A stretch of DNA of 36,571 nt. Origin: Chara braunii. Lineage: Eukaryota > Streptophyta > Charophyceae > Charales > Characeae. How positions within the stretch are numbered: position 1 is the stretch's first letter; the number at the start of each line of letters is the position of its first letter. The DNA lies in NCBI GenBank assembly GCA_003427395.1, contig BFEA01000018.1, forward strand, positions 4,540,713 through 4,577,283, read 5' to 3'. Of the stretch, positions 17,151 through 28,178 are shown in pieces. The notes beneath the pieces are model-generated. The model was not told where the DNA came from and did not search any database. It worked only from the letters and a program-made list of their open reading frames with translations. The position numbers and the translations under genes are program-made.

Positions 17151-18258
17151 GAGCGAGAGGGACGAAGCGGGAAGCCGGTTGGGTAGCGCTCTGCTTCCGT
17201 GACGCATCCGCAATTAGGGTTTCTTTCTGTAGAATGCGGAGTTCACACGCCATATCCCAGGGCGCTTAGCATGGGAGAGACGTGTCACATAGCCGTCAAG
17301 TTTCAATGTGAACTCGAGCACTTCGTGATAAGGACTTGTCCCAGGGTGGGGGGGAGAGGCGGGGTTGTATCGGACAGAGGAGAACTGTTTTGTGCAAGAC
17401 AACAATGAACCATTGAACACTTGAGAATACGCTGAACGGAAGGACGCTGCTTTGGCAGTGGGCTTCCTATGGAATGTGACACGCTAGTTCCTGGACCTGC
17501 GCCATCTTCCGTTCCCTTCCCCCCTCCCCCCCCCCTCCTCCCCTTTGTCTCTTTTTTTTCTTTTTGTCGAATTTTGGGATGACCATCCGACGAGGCCTCT
17601 TTTTGTATTTTCATGGATGTAATATGTGGGACCCTCGGATCAATTTTTGAAAATTTGTCTTTTGCAAATTCGGGAATTACATGGGAATTACGCGCGCCTC
17701 AGCGAGCGCGCTAGGAATTTAGGACGACAGTTAGGAATTTCAGAATAAGCGAAATCTGACGTGTCCTTTCTTGCGCTTGAATGTTCCCAACCTCGTTTTG
17801 GAAAACTCTGGGAACTTTCGTAGGAATCTGAATAGGCATAAGATTTTTCTCCCGTGCTTGCTTTACCGCGCGGATATGGTACTTTTCAATTTGAAATAGT
17901 TGTAACTGTTTTGGCGCCCTTTTTGCCTCCACGTCGGCGCCATGCATGCGAGCCTCCCCTCCCCGCTTCCCACGTTGCCTTCAACACTCTCCTCTTTGCG
18001 CTCACGCTCCTCTCTTTGTAACCGTTTTTCATCTCTCTCTCGACCTTGCGCGCCCTTTCTCTTCTTCTTGATCGTCTAAATCTTGGTTCTGTTTCACACT
18101 ATTCTTTGCGCTCTTCTTCTTCCCGCTTTGATCTCCGCGCCGAAACACCCTGTCGACCCCCTTTCATTTCCCTTAGTCAAGGAGACGTGCCGTGTAAGAA
18201 GGAAATTCGTGATACACGGCGATTCTGATTGGCTGCAGCTGGGATCAAAAGGATCGAC
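17151..18258. other. No gene recognised
   Basis: Mixed-composition DNA with a GCGCGC/GCGCGC hairpin at about 17693-17712 and pyrimidine-rich stretches from 17950. Short ORFs on both strands have no recognisable domain. Confidence 0.4.
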
Positions 18259-18420
18259 ATGGCTTTTGTCGGGCAATCCCTGAGCCCTCCCCTAATCCTC
18301 GCTATCTCAATCCTAACCCTTCCTAGCATCTATCTTCTTTTCCGCATCTATAAAATCTGCAAGCGCTCTCGAAAATCTCTCTCTCGACTCATCTGCCCGC
18401 TTCCGGGAAGCCGTGGCTAG
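18259..18420 (+). CDS. Small ORF with one predicted membrane segment, unrecognised
   Basis: A frame starting MAFVGQSL, 53 codons (or 63 from an in-frame ATG at 18229), with a hydrophobic stretch of about 20 residues (LILAISILTLPSIYLLF) followed by a basic segment (KICKRSRK). This is a single-pass, positive-inside pattern. A pyrimidine-rich, 5'-UTR-like region and an ATTGG box precede it. It could be a small membrane protein, a first exon, or chance. Confidence 0.2.
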   Translation: MAFVGQSLSPPLILAISILTLPSIYLLFRIYKICKRSRKSLSRLICPLPGSRG

Positions 18421-19757
18421 ATGGTATGAATGAAGGTGCGAGTCGAAAAGTCCCGACGAGCTGGCTGTAATCTGGACGCTGGATCGCCCGACGGACTGAG
18501 GGATCCGAGTAGGGCCGTGCCGAGGCTAAGTCGGGGGGGTGACGATCGCTATGGTGGATTTGGCGCATGACGGTCGGGATCGTGTGCAAGTGAGATGTTC
18601 GAGGTTCAAGTCGGAAGTGAGTGAGTGTATGGCCTGGGGCTAGGATGGAATCTTATAGCAAAAGTGCTTCCTTTTCGGTTGTCCATAAATTTGTATCTTT
18701 AAGTGTGAATTTCGATCACTCGGCTTTTTAAGTCGGAACTTTCCTGGACAAGATTGCCTGACATTCTGTGATTGTTTTCCACTCGTTATTCCCTTCTGGT
18801 CCTCGTTCGTACTCTCTCCCTCCCCCTTTCTCCTCCAGTCATGCTATATCGTAATGGATGAATTATGGTAAACCTTACTTCTCTCATTCAGTATGTACAT
18901 GCGGTGAGTCGTGTCAGAGATTTTTTGTAGCATGATTGTATGGCTGATCGACTGAATGATATGATTGCTTGGAGTGATGTATGATTAAGATACGTTTTTT
19001 AGCGTATCTTCGCTGCCATGTGGACTGACAGCCCCAATCTGACCGGGCGCGAACTTCCCGTACAACGAGGAAAGGATACGTGTATGCGAGTGGGACGTAC
19101 GAGAAGTCGTCGCCAAGATCGGAGGGCGTTATTTCTTTCCTCCCGAAACTCGGTGTTTTGGATTTGTCGGTGCGGGTTTTCTTATCATCGATACGCACTT
19201 CCCTCCATATTCTTTGTTACCGCCCTTTAACGAACTAATCGTCGTACCGTGGACGACATTGGAACCTCATTGGCCTAGTACTCCGTGCAACGATTGCCAC
19301 CGCTCCGAGCGCTACCAGGCCAAGGGATTCCACTACCGCACACGAAGCGAGGACGAGCATAAGGAAAGAGTTACTCGATTGAGGCGCTCCACATCGAATT
19401 CGAAATTGTGTAGCGAACGCTGACGGGACCTCATCCGCAAATGGGATACGACGTGTGTGCCTGCCCCTTTTCACTAGAAACGTAGAGCGAGGGCTCGCTG
19501 GGAAGTTCAACAATACTTTTTGGATTGAATTTCCCATAGGTGTGAGTCCCGCTAGCGCCTTTTTCTCCCGTCAAACCCGCGAGGCGACGGACCTTCGTCT
19601 AACTCCAGTCGGACCAACACATGGGATTTTTGTTATGTTTGTGTCCCCGCACTCAATTTCTCAAAAATCCTTGGCACACCCCATCTTTGCTGCCTTTCCC
19701 AGACCCCTTTCCGCAAACCAAAACACTCCGACCGGAAGGTAGCATAGGGCATGAGGT
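18421..19757. other. Region upstream of the gypsy PBS; possible 5' LTR/leader
   Basis: In an intact element the 5' LTR would end just before the primer-binding-like site at 19758. I find no matching copy of this sequence downstream of the integrase, so no LTR pair can be called. A palindrome ATACG-ttttttag-CGTAT lies at about 18991-19008. Confidence 0.3.
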
Positions 19758-19770
19758 TGGTATCGGCGCC
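19758..19770 (+). other. Candidate primer-binding site
   Basis: TGGTATCGGCGCC resembles the plant initiator-tRNA-Met primer site (TGGTATCAGAGC), matching its first seven bases, and lies 124 bp before the first gag ATG. The position fits, but without an identified 5' LTR end the call is tentative. Confidence 0.4.
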
Positions 19771-19797
19771 AACACGTGTTGGTTCTGATGATAATGA

Positions 19798-20493
19798 GAC
19801 GAGCTGGCCAGAGGAAGACCAGCCAACCGATTTAATCGGCTGAACCTCGGGCCTCGTGTTACCCGACAAAGGTCTACCGAAACTCAACCAGAAATGTCAA
19901 TGGTTGATGCTAATGGAGCAGCTCTACGGGTGATGGTAAGCATCCCCGCCACCTTTCCATTTTACCCCAACAATACGCATCCCGAAACATGGTTTGAAGT
20001 CGTGCAAGCCTAGGAATATGGCGCAGAGCATCTTTCTAGCGTCATCACCCTGCTTCTCCGAAACACCGCTCATGATTGGATTAGGAGACATAAGTGGGTA
20101 GATTGGGATACCTTCAAAAGAGCGTTCTTAACACGATTCGACGAAGTCAGTCAGGATGCTGCATGGTTTGTATTGAAAACTCGATTGCAGGAACCCGGAG
20201 AGTTATTGCCCGACTTTGTGGACCGGTTTCAAACCGCTTTAGTCAAATCTGGACGAGAAAAAAACACTGCTCGAGACTTGTTCAACGATCATCTCCGAAA
20301 CCCAGTGCTGAAAGCAAAGTTGCAAAAAAAGGTTCCCCCCAAAACGAACCAACTACCAGTCATCATCGCTAAAGCACTCGAACTTGACTTGATGGATACA
20401 CGCAAATACATCAGTCAGGGGGACGACGACATCTCAGACACGAGACAGGATGTCGCCGCTAAACGACGATCGTGGATCAAAGCGGTGGGGTGA
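19798..20493 (+). pseudogene. Gypsy gag (capsid-like) with one in-frame stop
   Basis: One frame, open from 19798 with its first ATG at 19894, carries a retrotransposon gag domain: ETWFEVVQA, then NTAHDWIRRHKWVDWDTFKRAF and FVDRFQTALVKSG. A TAG at 20011-20013 interrupts it after 39 codons, and it ends at 20491-20493. The protein would form the particle shell that packages element RNA. The stop is one transition away from a Gln or Trp codon. Confidence 0.75.
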
Positions 20494-20586
20494 TTCTACC
20501 CCCGCCTTGATCGCGACTATTAAGACGGACCCTCACCGGATGCCTCTCCTCACCTCCTGCCTTCTGATCCTCCCCTCCCTCCCAAG

Positions 20587-20931
20587 GTGGCGCCGCTCAA
20601 CACCGTCATGCCCCAGGTTGAGCCAATACCCATCACTAACCTGCATCTAACACAAATGATTCATACCGCCATAACTAAACAGTCTGAATGGATGAACAAT
20701 ATGATACAGATGCAGACTTTGCAGATGGATCGATTGGAACAGATCATGACGAAACTGATAAAAGCTAACTCGAGTTCTCTACGTCCCGCTCCTCCTTCGT
20801 ACCCCATGCATACCGCTCCTCCTGCCTCGGCCAGACGCTTGCAGCTCCGAATCAGATGGTCAATCAGACAGGGAGGGTTGAATGTTACAATTGTAAGCAA
20901 TCCAGACCCTTTGCACACAATTGCCCATTAG
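20587..20931 (+). pseudogene. Gypsy gag linker fragment (helical, Met/Gln-rich)
   Basis: A frame with a likely helical segment (NNMIQMQTLQMDRLEQIMTK) and a Pro/Ser-rich end. It overlaps the knuckle-bearing frame, so at least one frameshift separates it from the zinc knuckle. I read it as the spacer between capsid and nucleocapsid. Confidence 0.5.
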
Positions 20932-21212
20932 CAAGGTGTACCCAACCCCCACCGACTGTTGCGCCTATCGCTTTGAATCAAGGACTGGTAGCCACACTGT
21001 CAAAAGCCACAAGGCAAGGGGAATTTGGCCCCCTCCTTACGGAGTCATCAGCTAAACCCATCGCGTTCACTTCGGGATCGTCTGTCCAAGCGGCCGATGT
21101 TGTTGATCCGATAGAGTACCGCCAACTAGCGGGACTAATAGGAGTCATCCGACCTGGCAAAGACGAACTTGAATGGGTGGAACGAGGATCAGAACCCGAT
21201 CCTCAGTTTTGA
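20856..21212 (+). pseudogene. Gypsy nucleocapsid zinc knuckle, histidine lost
   Basis: The segment ECYNCKQSRPFAHNCP matches the CCHC knuckle pattern (CX2CX4HX4C), except that the histidine position is occupied by proline (SRPF instead of the usual GHF). A lost ligand would abolish zinc binding. The following residues are linker-like up to the protease. Confidence 0.65.
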
Positions 21213-21524
21213 ACCGGAGAAATTGACGTCCTTCAAACACTTAAACACTTGGATATCCGAGTCTCTGTCCCAGTGGGCCATCTATTGACCATATCAGAAG
21301 CCACGAACGACAAACTTCTTTAGCAGTGTCAAAAAAATCAGAAGCGTTTTACGTACCAGCGCATTCAAAAGATGCTAAAGAAAAAAAAAGACGATGAGGC
21401 CGAATTAGATTCTCATTTATCCCCCTCAACCACGCCCGATGCACTCGAGAATGCTCGAGTCGCCACCATTTTGTATGTAGAGAAAAATCACTTCGTTCGA
21501 GTTTGATTTGTTCTATAGAAAAGT

Positions 21525-21827
21525 GTGGAGTGTGATTGCGAGGTATGGGGAAAACTGTTCAATGCCCTTGTTGATACCAGATCGTCTTCGGTAGCGATAT
21601 CTTTAGAAACCGTCCGAAAAACTAGACGATTGAATTCGATCCTTCCCTTGCCCGGGAGGGACAACTACGTTTCCGCAGACGAAGAAACGATGAACATAGT
21701 CGAGATTATTGAAAATATATTCGTCAAGGTAGGACGAGTACATGTCCTGGTCAATGCACTGGTAATCGATGTACAGTCCAACTCGGTACTGTTAGGATTA
21801 CCTTGGGCTATGATTGTGGGTGCATGA
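21525..21827 (+). pseudogene. Gypsy aspartic protease, active-site glycine replaced
   Basis: NALVDTRSSSVAIS aligns with the retropepsin active-site motif (ALVDTGA/S.S.I), but the invariant glycine of DTG is arginine. The distal hydrophobic-Gly motif SVLLGLPWAM is in place about 75 residues later. Length fits the family. The enzyme would cut the gag-pol polyprotein, and this copy is probably inactive. Confidence 0.7.
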
Positions 21828-22744
21828 ATACATTTCGATTCCAAGCAGATCGTCCTTACATATACTGGAGGAAAACCTCAAACGGTTCCGTTACGAGTCT
21901 CCACTCCATCACCAAGAAAGACTCCCGACCTCACCCAAATAGGAATGATCAAAGTTCCGGGCTTAAAAGAATCGTCCGAAAGCAGTGACAAGGGCCGACA
22001 CTTGTCCGATGATGACGGGTATGACGACCGAGACTACGACGAGCTGCTAAGTCACATGCCCACTAAAAAAGAATGGAACCGGCTAGTCGAGATGTTCGGT
22101 CACGAAGCTAAAAAAACACTAATGGTTAATAGGTGGTGTTATTTTTGGCGAATTTTTCATCGAAACTACCATATTTCTCTGGATTTTTTTACTATTATTA
22201 TTTTTTTTATATCTATATGCTAGGGTAAATCTGTATTCAGTTCCAACGTATTTGGACCAGTAACAAAAAAGTTGGCAAAAACACCGAATTCGGAGAATCA
22301 TTTAGCGATCTCCGAAAGCTACTCCGAATAGGGTTTTATAGTGTTTTTGAGATTTTTTTCTTTCTTTCTTTTTTGTCTGTTTGATTTTTGTCTGTTTGTA
22401 TTATGATCCTGCATTGTTTGTTCGCGAAATGTTTGAGGAAATTGTTTGTGGTGATTCGGCGAAAAACCCTGAATTTCGGGTCTTCCATTAACCATCTCTC
22501 TTTAGAGTTCCAGATAAATCCGACTACTACTAGGACATTTGACCTGAACACAGAAAATAGCCAGACATGCCCTGCGTCGTCTTTATCCCTGCGTACACTA
22601 ACGGAAACTCAGACTTCAGTAACGTCTCTCCTGGGAGAACCTATCCTGCAAATTTTAGATATGGCAAACATCTTGGAACCCCCTTGAACCTTATACGAGG
22701 GTGTGCTCTCATTACGAGAAAAATATCAACAATTGAATTAGTAC
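21828..22744. other. Protease-RT linker and AT-rich segment, no gene
   Basis: 21945-22133 is an acidic open stretch (SDDDGYDDRDYDELLSHMP) that fits a pol linker. From about 22130 to 22740 the DNA is markedly AT-rich, with a tandem TTTTTGTCTGTTTGA-like repeat at about 22370-22398 and a hairpin ATTCGGAG/CTCCGAAT at about 22286-22330. I could not find terminal repeats to prove a separate insertion. Confidence 0.45.
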
Positions 22745-24602
22745 TTGAATTTTTTTGTCTCCCCCCCAAGGCCATTGCTCACACAAAACGCCGTGATCGT
22801 GCTAATTAGGCAGGAAGCCGAAACTTCAATCAATGATGTTCCCGATCTGATGCAGGAATTGACTAAGGTGACTGGGTTGGGAATGGCCGCAAACACCACT
22901 GATCTCGAGACCGATGTCGAAATCAAGGAAACCGAAATGATTAGCCCAGACGAATCACAAATGCTTGCTACTGTTTTTTTTGTCCGCATCAGTAGCTCCA
23001 TGTTCTCTAGTGTAGAAGGGAGGCAACCGATAAAACCAGGGTAGATCGATTCGCGGCTGGACCTTTTCGAAACGATCAAGGATCACCTTACCTGGTCACG
23101 TTCCTCGTGAAATTTGCCAGTCTTTGATTGATGTATTGCATGAGGTGTTGAGTATGCATGATTGTGATATTGGGTTGTCAAGTGTGGTCAAACACACGAT
23201 CCTCACAGGAGACCATCCGCCAATTAACAACGCCTCCTATTGATACTCTCCGGCGCAGCGACGAGCCACGTTTGAAAGAGTAAATGAATTTGAAGCTAAT
23301 GGGAACCTGCTATCGGATCATGGTCGTTCCCCGTGGTGATTGAACCAAAAAAGGCAGGAGGGATTCGTATATGTATTGATTATCGAAAGTTGAATGATAT
23401 CACCATTAAGGGCGTATACCCCCTCCCCCGGATTGATGAGTTGTTGGATGCTATTGGTGGTGCTCGATTTTTCAGTAAGTTTGATGTTCATTATGGATTC
23501 CACCATCTCCTAGTTCGAAAGGAGGATCGCCCGAAGACGACCTTCGTTCTCTTCGAAGGGACTTGGCAATGGATTCGGTGCCCGATGGGAATCTGCAACT
23601 CCCTGACCACGTTTCAACTCGCGATGGATATGACTTTTCATAACTTCGTGCAAAAAATGAGGTTGGCGCAAAGCATTATAAATTATTGTGTTATTGTATA
23701 TATGGATGATATTCGTGTGTATTCAAGTTCCTATGAGAGACACATGCAGCACATTGAGTGGACGCTCCACGCACTAAAGGATGGAGGATTCAAGGTGACC
23801 CTCAAGAAGTGCCAATTTTTTCTCACAGAAATCTCTTTTCTCGACCATGTGGTTACAGACAAAGGGTTGCAACCGGAACCGCAGAAGGTGGCCGCGGTGA
23901 GAGACGCGCCGGTGCCGACATCAGTTAAACAAGTACGTGCCTTTTTGGGACTAGCCTCATACTATCGGAGGTTTATCAAGGGATTTGCGGCGATCGTGGG
24001 ACCGCTCACAAACTTGCTGAAAAAGGATCAACCGTTGATCTGGACCCCACAGTGCGATCATGCCTTTCGAGAACTTAAGGCGGCTCTGATCTCGGCCCCG
24101 GTCCTTATAAGACCGGACCCGGAAAAACTCTTTGTTCTCATCACTGATTGGCAGCCCGAGGCGATCTCAACGATCTTGGCCCAGACGGGACCTGATAGCC
24201 TGGAACACGTGGTGGAATATGTGTCTAAATCGGTGCCTTCCTGCAAGAGGAACTACTCCGCTCCAATGGGGGAATGCTACTCGGCCTTGTGGGGAATCAG
24301 TCACTTTCGGGCTTTACTTATATGGCCGGAAGTTCATATTGGTGACTGATCATGAACCACTGTTGGCCCCGAAGAAGTCCAAGGACTACTCGGGCATGAT
24401 CGGGCGATGGGCTACCACGTTGCAGAGCATGAACTTTGGCATCCGTCATCGGAAACACGAGAAATACGGCAACGAGGATGGGCTGACACGGCTGCATCGA
24501 CCTGGCAGAGTACCCAAGAGTGAGGAAGTGACACCGTGGCACGATCCGGAATCAAAGGACGAGCCCCAATACAGTGAGGTGGAAATCCTTCTGAAGAACT
24601 AG
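22745..24602 (+). pseudogene. Gypsy reverse transcriptase and RNase H with frameshifts
   Basis: Pre-RT sequence (SVVKHTILTGDHPPIN) lies at about 23180-23240, with a nonsense codon at about 23241 and a frameshift near 23325. The main frame 23333-24349 contains RT: IDYRKLN, FSKFD (catalytic Asp51 of this frame), CPMGICNS and YMDD (123-126). RNase H follows with TDWQPEA (Asp272) and GECYSALW (Glu314). A second frameshift at about 24312-24320 moves the rest of RNase H (KFILVTDHEPLL) into the frame ending at 24602. The catalytic Asps are retained but the reading frame is broken. Confidence 0.85.
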
Positions 24603-24732
24603 GAGGATACGAGATCTCTTCCTCTCTCTCCTTTCCCTGGAACAATGGCAACCCCCTCCTTCTTCTGCTCCCAACACCACTGAGTCCCCTCCTCTTCCAC
24701 ATCTGGAATTTTTCGCCAACCTTTCGGACAAG

Positions 24733-25082
24733 TTCTGCTATTTTTGCACATGTATTTCACGGGTCTATGGGGTAAACTGCTACCCCTTTGAAACGGGGTT
24801 CACTGACTGGGTAGACTGTACCACGTGTGTCAATCGTGTGCATGACGCCTGCGTTCGATATCGAACGAGGCATGGAAGTGCCCCCTGTGTCGGACGGACA
24901 AGCTCCCCACGAAAGCTCGATTCGAGGCCACCAGAACTGACGACCCCGAATATGACGAAAAATATCGAAGGGCTGAAGTATGGACGGATAAAATATTACT
25001 GGCTAAATTAGTGGGCCAACCATTGGACCATCTCACTAAGCATGATAGGCGTCGGGCCACCGAGAGGTCCCGAGATTATTGA
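24733..25082 (+). pseudogene. PHD-type zinc finger between RNase H and integrase
   Basis: The C4HC3 pattern is visible: CYFC (24736-24747), then WVDCTTCVNRVHDAC (24808-24852; two Cys, His, Cys), then WKCPLC (24873-24890). The Trp two residues before the seventh Cys is typical of PHD fingers, which commonly read histone tails. The last Cys pair is in another frame, so one frameshift lies between 24852 and 24873. The frame then runs to a TGA at 25080-25082 in phase with the integrase. It takes the place where a simple linker would be expected. I infer a chromatin-targeting role. Confidence 0.65.
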
Positions 25083-26101
25083 TGGATCAACGGTCATTTG
25101 GAAAAACGCAAAACAGATGGATTAGGATTATGGTTGACGGTTCCACACCTGTTTCAGCGATATAACTGGACAAAATCTGCGCACGAGGAGCAGACCGCTC
25201 ATTTCACGATACTTGTCACTGAAGCGACCATCGACCAGAATCGATGGTTCTGGTCCAATATTCGCGACGGCGTGAGACACGTAGTCGCTAACTATCTAGT
25301 CGGCGCTCTCGATCGTGCACCCCTTCATAAACCTAACACAATAATCCCAACAGAGGTAGAACGCCCTTTCCAGCGAGTCTGTATGGACACGGCAGACATT
25401 GATGTGCCACCTGGCCCCAACCGTTGTGAGTATTCCATTCTCTTGGTATTAATCGACCATTTCTCGAAGTACATCGAAGTCTACCCCTGTAAGACACGTA
25501 AAGCCGCAGAGATAGCTACGTACATCGACCGATTCCTCAACACCCATCTAGATACAGAAGAGATTCCGACCGACAATGGGTCTGAATTCAAAGCAGAAGT
25601 AGATAAATTATTAATGCGTCGTGGCGTTACTCCCCACCACACTGCTCCCCATGTCTCCCAGTCCAATTCACTGGTCGAGAACGTGAACCGCATGATTAAA
25701 ACAACTCTCCACATGAATTTAGTGGCCAATGACACACGTCCTTGGCCTGAGATAGTGTACAAAATCATCAGGATTCATCGGGCAACCCCCCATGAATCCA
25801 CTGGATTCACCCCCTTTCAGCTGCGGAAGAATAGTATCCCATGCGTCAACAATCGGAGTGCCTAGGGAAGTGTCGAGAACGGGGGAAGAGACACTCGGTC
25901 GGCCCTCAAGGCCAAGGCTAAACGGTACGCAGAGCTAACGGAAAGGGTTATCCCCAAGCTAGCCCCAAAAAGGCAGAAAATGACCGAACTGACCCACTGT
26001 AGACAGGTCCGTAGTTACGAGGCCCGGAATGGAAATGCATGCCCACATCACCAGTATAAATTAGGGGACCTAGTGCAGGTACGTACATGTGCACGCGACC
26101 G

Positions 26102-26349
26102 GAAACTCGCTCCCAAGTTTTCTGGCAGCTTTCTCGTACAACAGAAAAATTACCACGAGAAATGAAAGTTGAAAAAACATTCCATAAAAAAAAAATCCTT
26201 CATATTTATAAATTATCATTCTAATGAAACTCGGTCCCAAGTTTTCTGGCAGCTTTCTCGTACAACAGAAAAATTACCGCGAGAAATGAAAGTTGAAAAA
26301 ACATTTCATAAAAAAAAAATCCTTCATATTTATAAATTATCATTCCAAT
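26102..26349. repeat. 124-bp tandem duplication spanning the integrase-MITE junction
   Basis: Each copy has about 37 bp of integrase sequence (GAAACTCG.TCCCAAGTTTT...) followed by the first 87 bp of the MITE. The copies differ at only a few positions, so the duplication happened after the MITE insertion. Confidence 0.9.
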
Positions 26350-26782
26350 GTTTGTCCAATTCTAAAATTTTTAGTTTTGTTTGATAAGTTCCCGTCTAAA
26401 TATGAGCTTTCCCTTCCAACTACATCTATTTGTTCAAGATGGAATGAAAGTCTGGACGAGTTTATGAAATGTTGTAATTAAACTTTCATTATACTACAAC
26501 AAATATCTTCTAATTTAGATTGGATAAACCTATTTATGACTGAAAATCCTTACTTAGAATGACAGTCCAATTAAAATATTTCATGAAATCATCCAGACTT
26601 TCATTCCATCAGCATGCAGTTCAAATAAGAAGGGATAACCCATTATTGGAAGGAAAGTTCTTAAGTAAGACGAAAAATTTTAAAATTGGAATGACATTTT
26701 TTTAAGATGGAATGAAAATTTAAAATTTATAAATTAATTTTACTATAGAATGAATATTTAATTATGGGAATTTTTTCTGTTG
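26139..26782 (+). mobile_element. MITE-like element with TA target-site duplication
   Basis: Terminal inverted repeats CAACAGAAAAATTACCAC and (as reverse complement) CAACAGAAAAAATTCCCA lie directly inside TA dinucleotides (26137-26138, 26783-26784). Removing the element and one TA leaves the integrase frame in phase, which fixes the borders. TA duplication suggests a Tc1/mariner-type transposase in trans. The body is AT-rich and non-coding, about 520 bp without the internal 124-bp duplication. Confidence 0.8.
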
Positions 26783-26826
26783 TAGTAGGATTCGGTTCTA
26801 ACGGAGCCCATACTGTGGTATTATGA

Positions 26827-28178
26827 TTATTGTCCAGATTAAGTATGAAGTTTGGAGTTTACATGGACGAGGCTCTGTGCTTGCCGTGTCGGGCGTATCG
26901 GTCCCACAAGGGGACCCTCTCGACCTCGTCACTCAGGATTTTGCACAACTTCGTCGTCGAGCGCGGTTTGCCGCTCCGGCCGAGTGCGCCGTATCTCTCA
27001 CGAGCCCCTACGAAAGGACAGGGTCACGCAAGACACTGCTTACCTCCACCCGGGGGAGTTGTCACCATCCCTTCAAGTTGGGTGAGCGTATCCCGCCGAG
27101 CTACCGAACCACATGCGAAAGTTTTTCGTATGCAATCGCAGAGGTGGCCCTACTGAGGGTGTTTCTCGTTCGCTGTAGCATAGGGGGTACGCGCGGTCAA
27201 CGCCCCTCAATCGGACCCGCACGCGAATCGACGCATTGGGGGGCGGAGGTCCCAAGCACGACGCGCCGTCGGTCGACTAGGACGCATCCTACATACCACG
27301 CGTTACACCACAACACTCACACACACGGAAGGACACAAAATAGACAACACAACAACACAACAACACTCCTAGTCCCTTCAGTATCCGACCCATAACCTTT
27401 TAAAATGAAAGTCGGTTAGGCGTCACGCGTGAGACTTAAGATAAAATCACGCAGGCGCAGAGCTTTCTCATATCGACTAGCCATGCAAGCATATGCAAGC
27501 AGCCGTTACGATGGAGTACTGCGTAGTACCCAAAATCATGAGACCCTCGATTACCTCAGGGGTTACACACGCGCCTTGAGGGGTTAATCTTTCGACGCTA
27601 GACAACCGCCAAGGCAGCTGATCACCACACCCTCTTCTGCACCCTGTGGAGAGTGGGTGGTACACAGGTTCATACCTGTGGTGACAATCGTCTCTTATTG
27701 CCCTTGAGACCAGCTCCACCATCCAGGGCGTCACAGTGGAGAGAACTCAAGGGGTTTGACTTTGACGGTTGCTACGGACTATAACGTCCAACTATAAAAT
27801 TCTAAAAAGCAAAAGGATAAAAGGGGAATCTTCCTTTTCTCTCACAACATAATCTATTTAACCCTTGCGCACGGTCACAATAGGTCGAGCGAACACTCAA
27901 CGCGTATGTATGTACATATATATAGAGGGTTATAAATATGTGACGATCACTTCTCACAATCATAGTGAGACTTCTCTCAGCCATATATACTTAAGTGATC
28001 GCAGACAGTCGAACCCAAAGTCCAAATCACCAAACATACCTACAATCACATCAAAGATTCAACCAAAAGTCCATGCACTACACGGGGCCAACCTCAACCA
28101 TTCTTTGCGCTCACACCCCTCGCTTTAGCCATACAAGCGTCACTCTTTGTGCAACTCTCAAAATAAACTACTCAGCAT
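26827..28178. other. Non-gypsy DNA between the two MITEs; possible promoter
   Basis: Holds a shared motif (26967-27147, separate entry), an open but unrecognised frame at 26823-27395, and hairpins such as CACAGGT-tcat-ACCTGTG (about 27671-27688) and CTCAC/GTGAG at about 27953-27969. GGTTATAAATATG near 27929 is TATA-like. CGATCACTT/AAGTGATCG forms an inverted repeat downstream of it (about 27945-28000). This could be LTR sequence, but no partner LTR was found. Confidence 0.35.
26967..27147 (+). repeat. Conserved motif of about 180 bp, copy 1
   Basis: Shares TTTGCCGCTC, GCCG.GTGCGCC, GCGTATCCC, CCGAGCTAC and CACATGCGAAAG, and ends GCAGAGGT.GG, in the same order and spacing as 31804-31979. The intervening bases are diverged. 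Confidence 0.75.

Larger units (their letters stand above)
19758..26826 (+). mobile_element. Degenerate Ty3/gypsy LTR retrotransposon body
   Basis: Order of recognisable parts: PBS-like site, gag, zinc knuckle, protease, AT-rich linker, RT, RNase H, PHD-type finger, integrase, integrase C-terminal end. The RT-RNase H-IN order defines the Ty3/gypsy class. Several in-frame stops, at least three frameshifts, substituted catalytic or zinc-binding residues and an internal MITE insertion make it inactive. No LTR pair was identified. Confidence 0.85.
25083..26826 (+). pseudogene. Gypsy integrase, interrupted by nonsense codon and MITE
   Basis: The catalytic core keeps a perfect D,D35E triad: MDTAD, TDNGSEF and SLVEN (Asp97, Asp159, Glu194 counted from 25098). 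In the N-terminal HHCC region His29 and His35 remain, but the two cysteine positions are Tyr66 and Gly69, so zinc binding is probably lost. A TAG at 25863-25865 interrupts the frame, which continues in phase to KLGDLVQVR and KLAPKFSGSF. The MITE insertion follows at 26139. In-phase sequence resumes at 26785 with the GSNGAHTV end typical of the family and stops at 26824-26826. Confidence 0.85.

Noticed and set aside
18403-18620. Box A-like TGGCTAGATGG and later box B-like GAGGTTCAAGTC
   Set aside because: About 180 bp apart with no cloverleaf between them. Not a tRNA, and the SINE evidence is too weak.
16270-19810. Further hammerhead cores (CTGATGA-like at about 16276 and 19788)
   Set aside because: No stem II followed by GAAA downstream.
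26823-27395. 190-codon ORF between the MITEs
   Set aside because: No recognisable domain. It overlaps the conserved non-coding-looking motif, which has diverged in a non-codon manner in its second copy.
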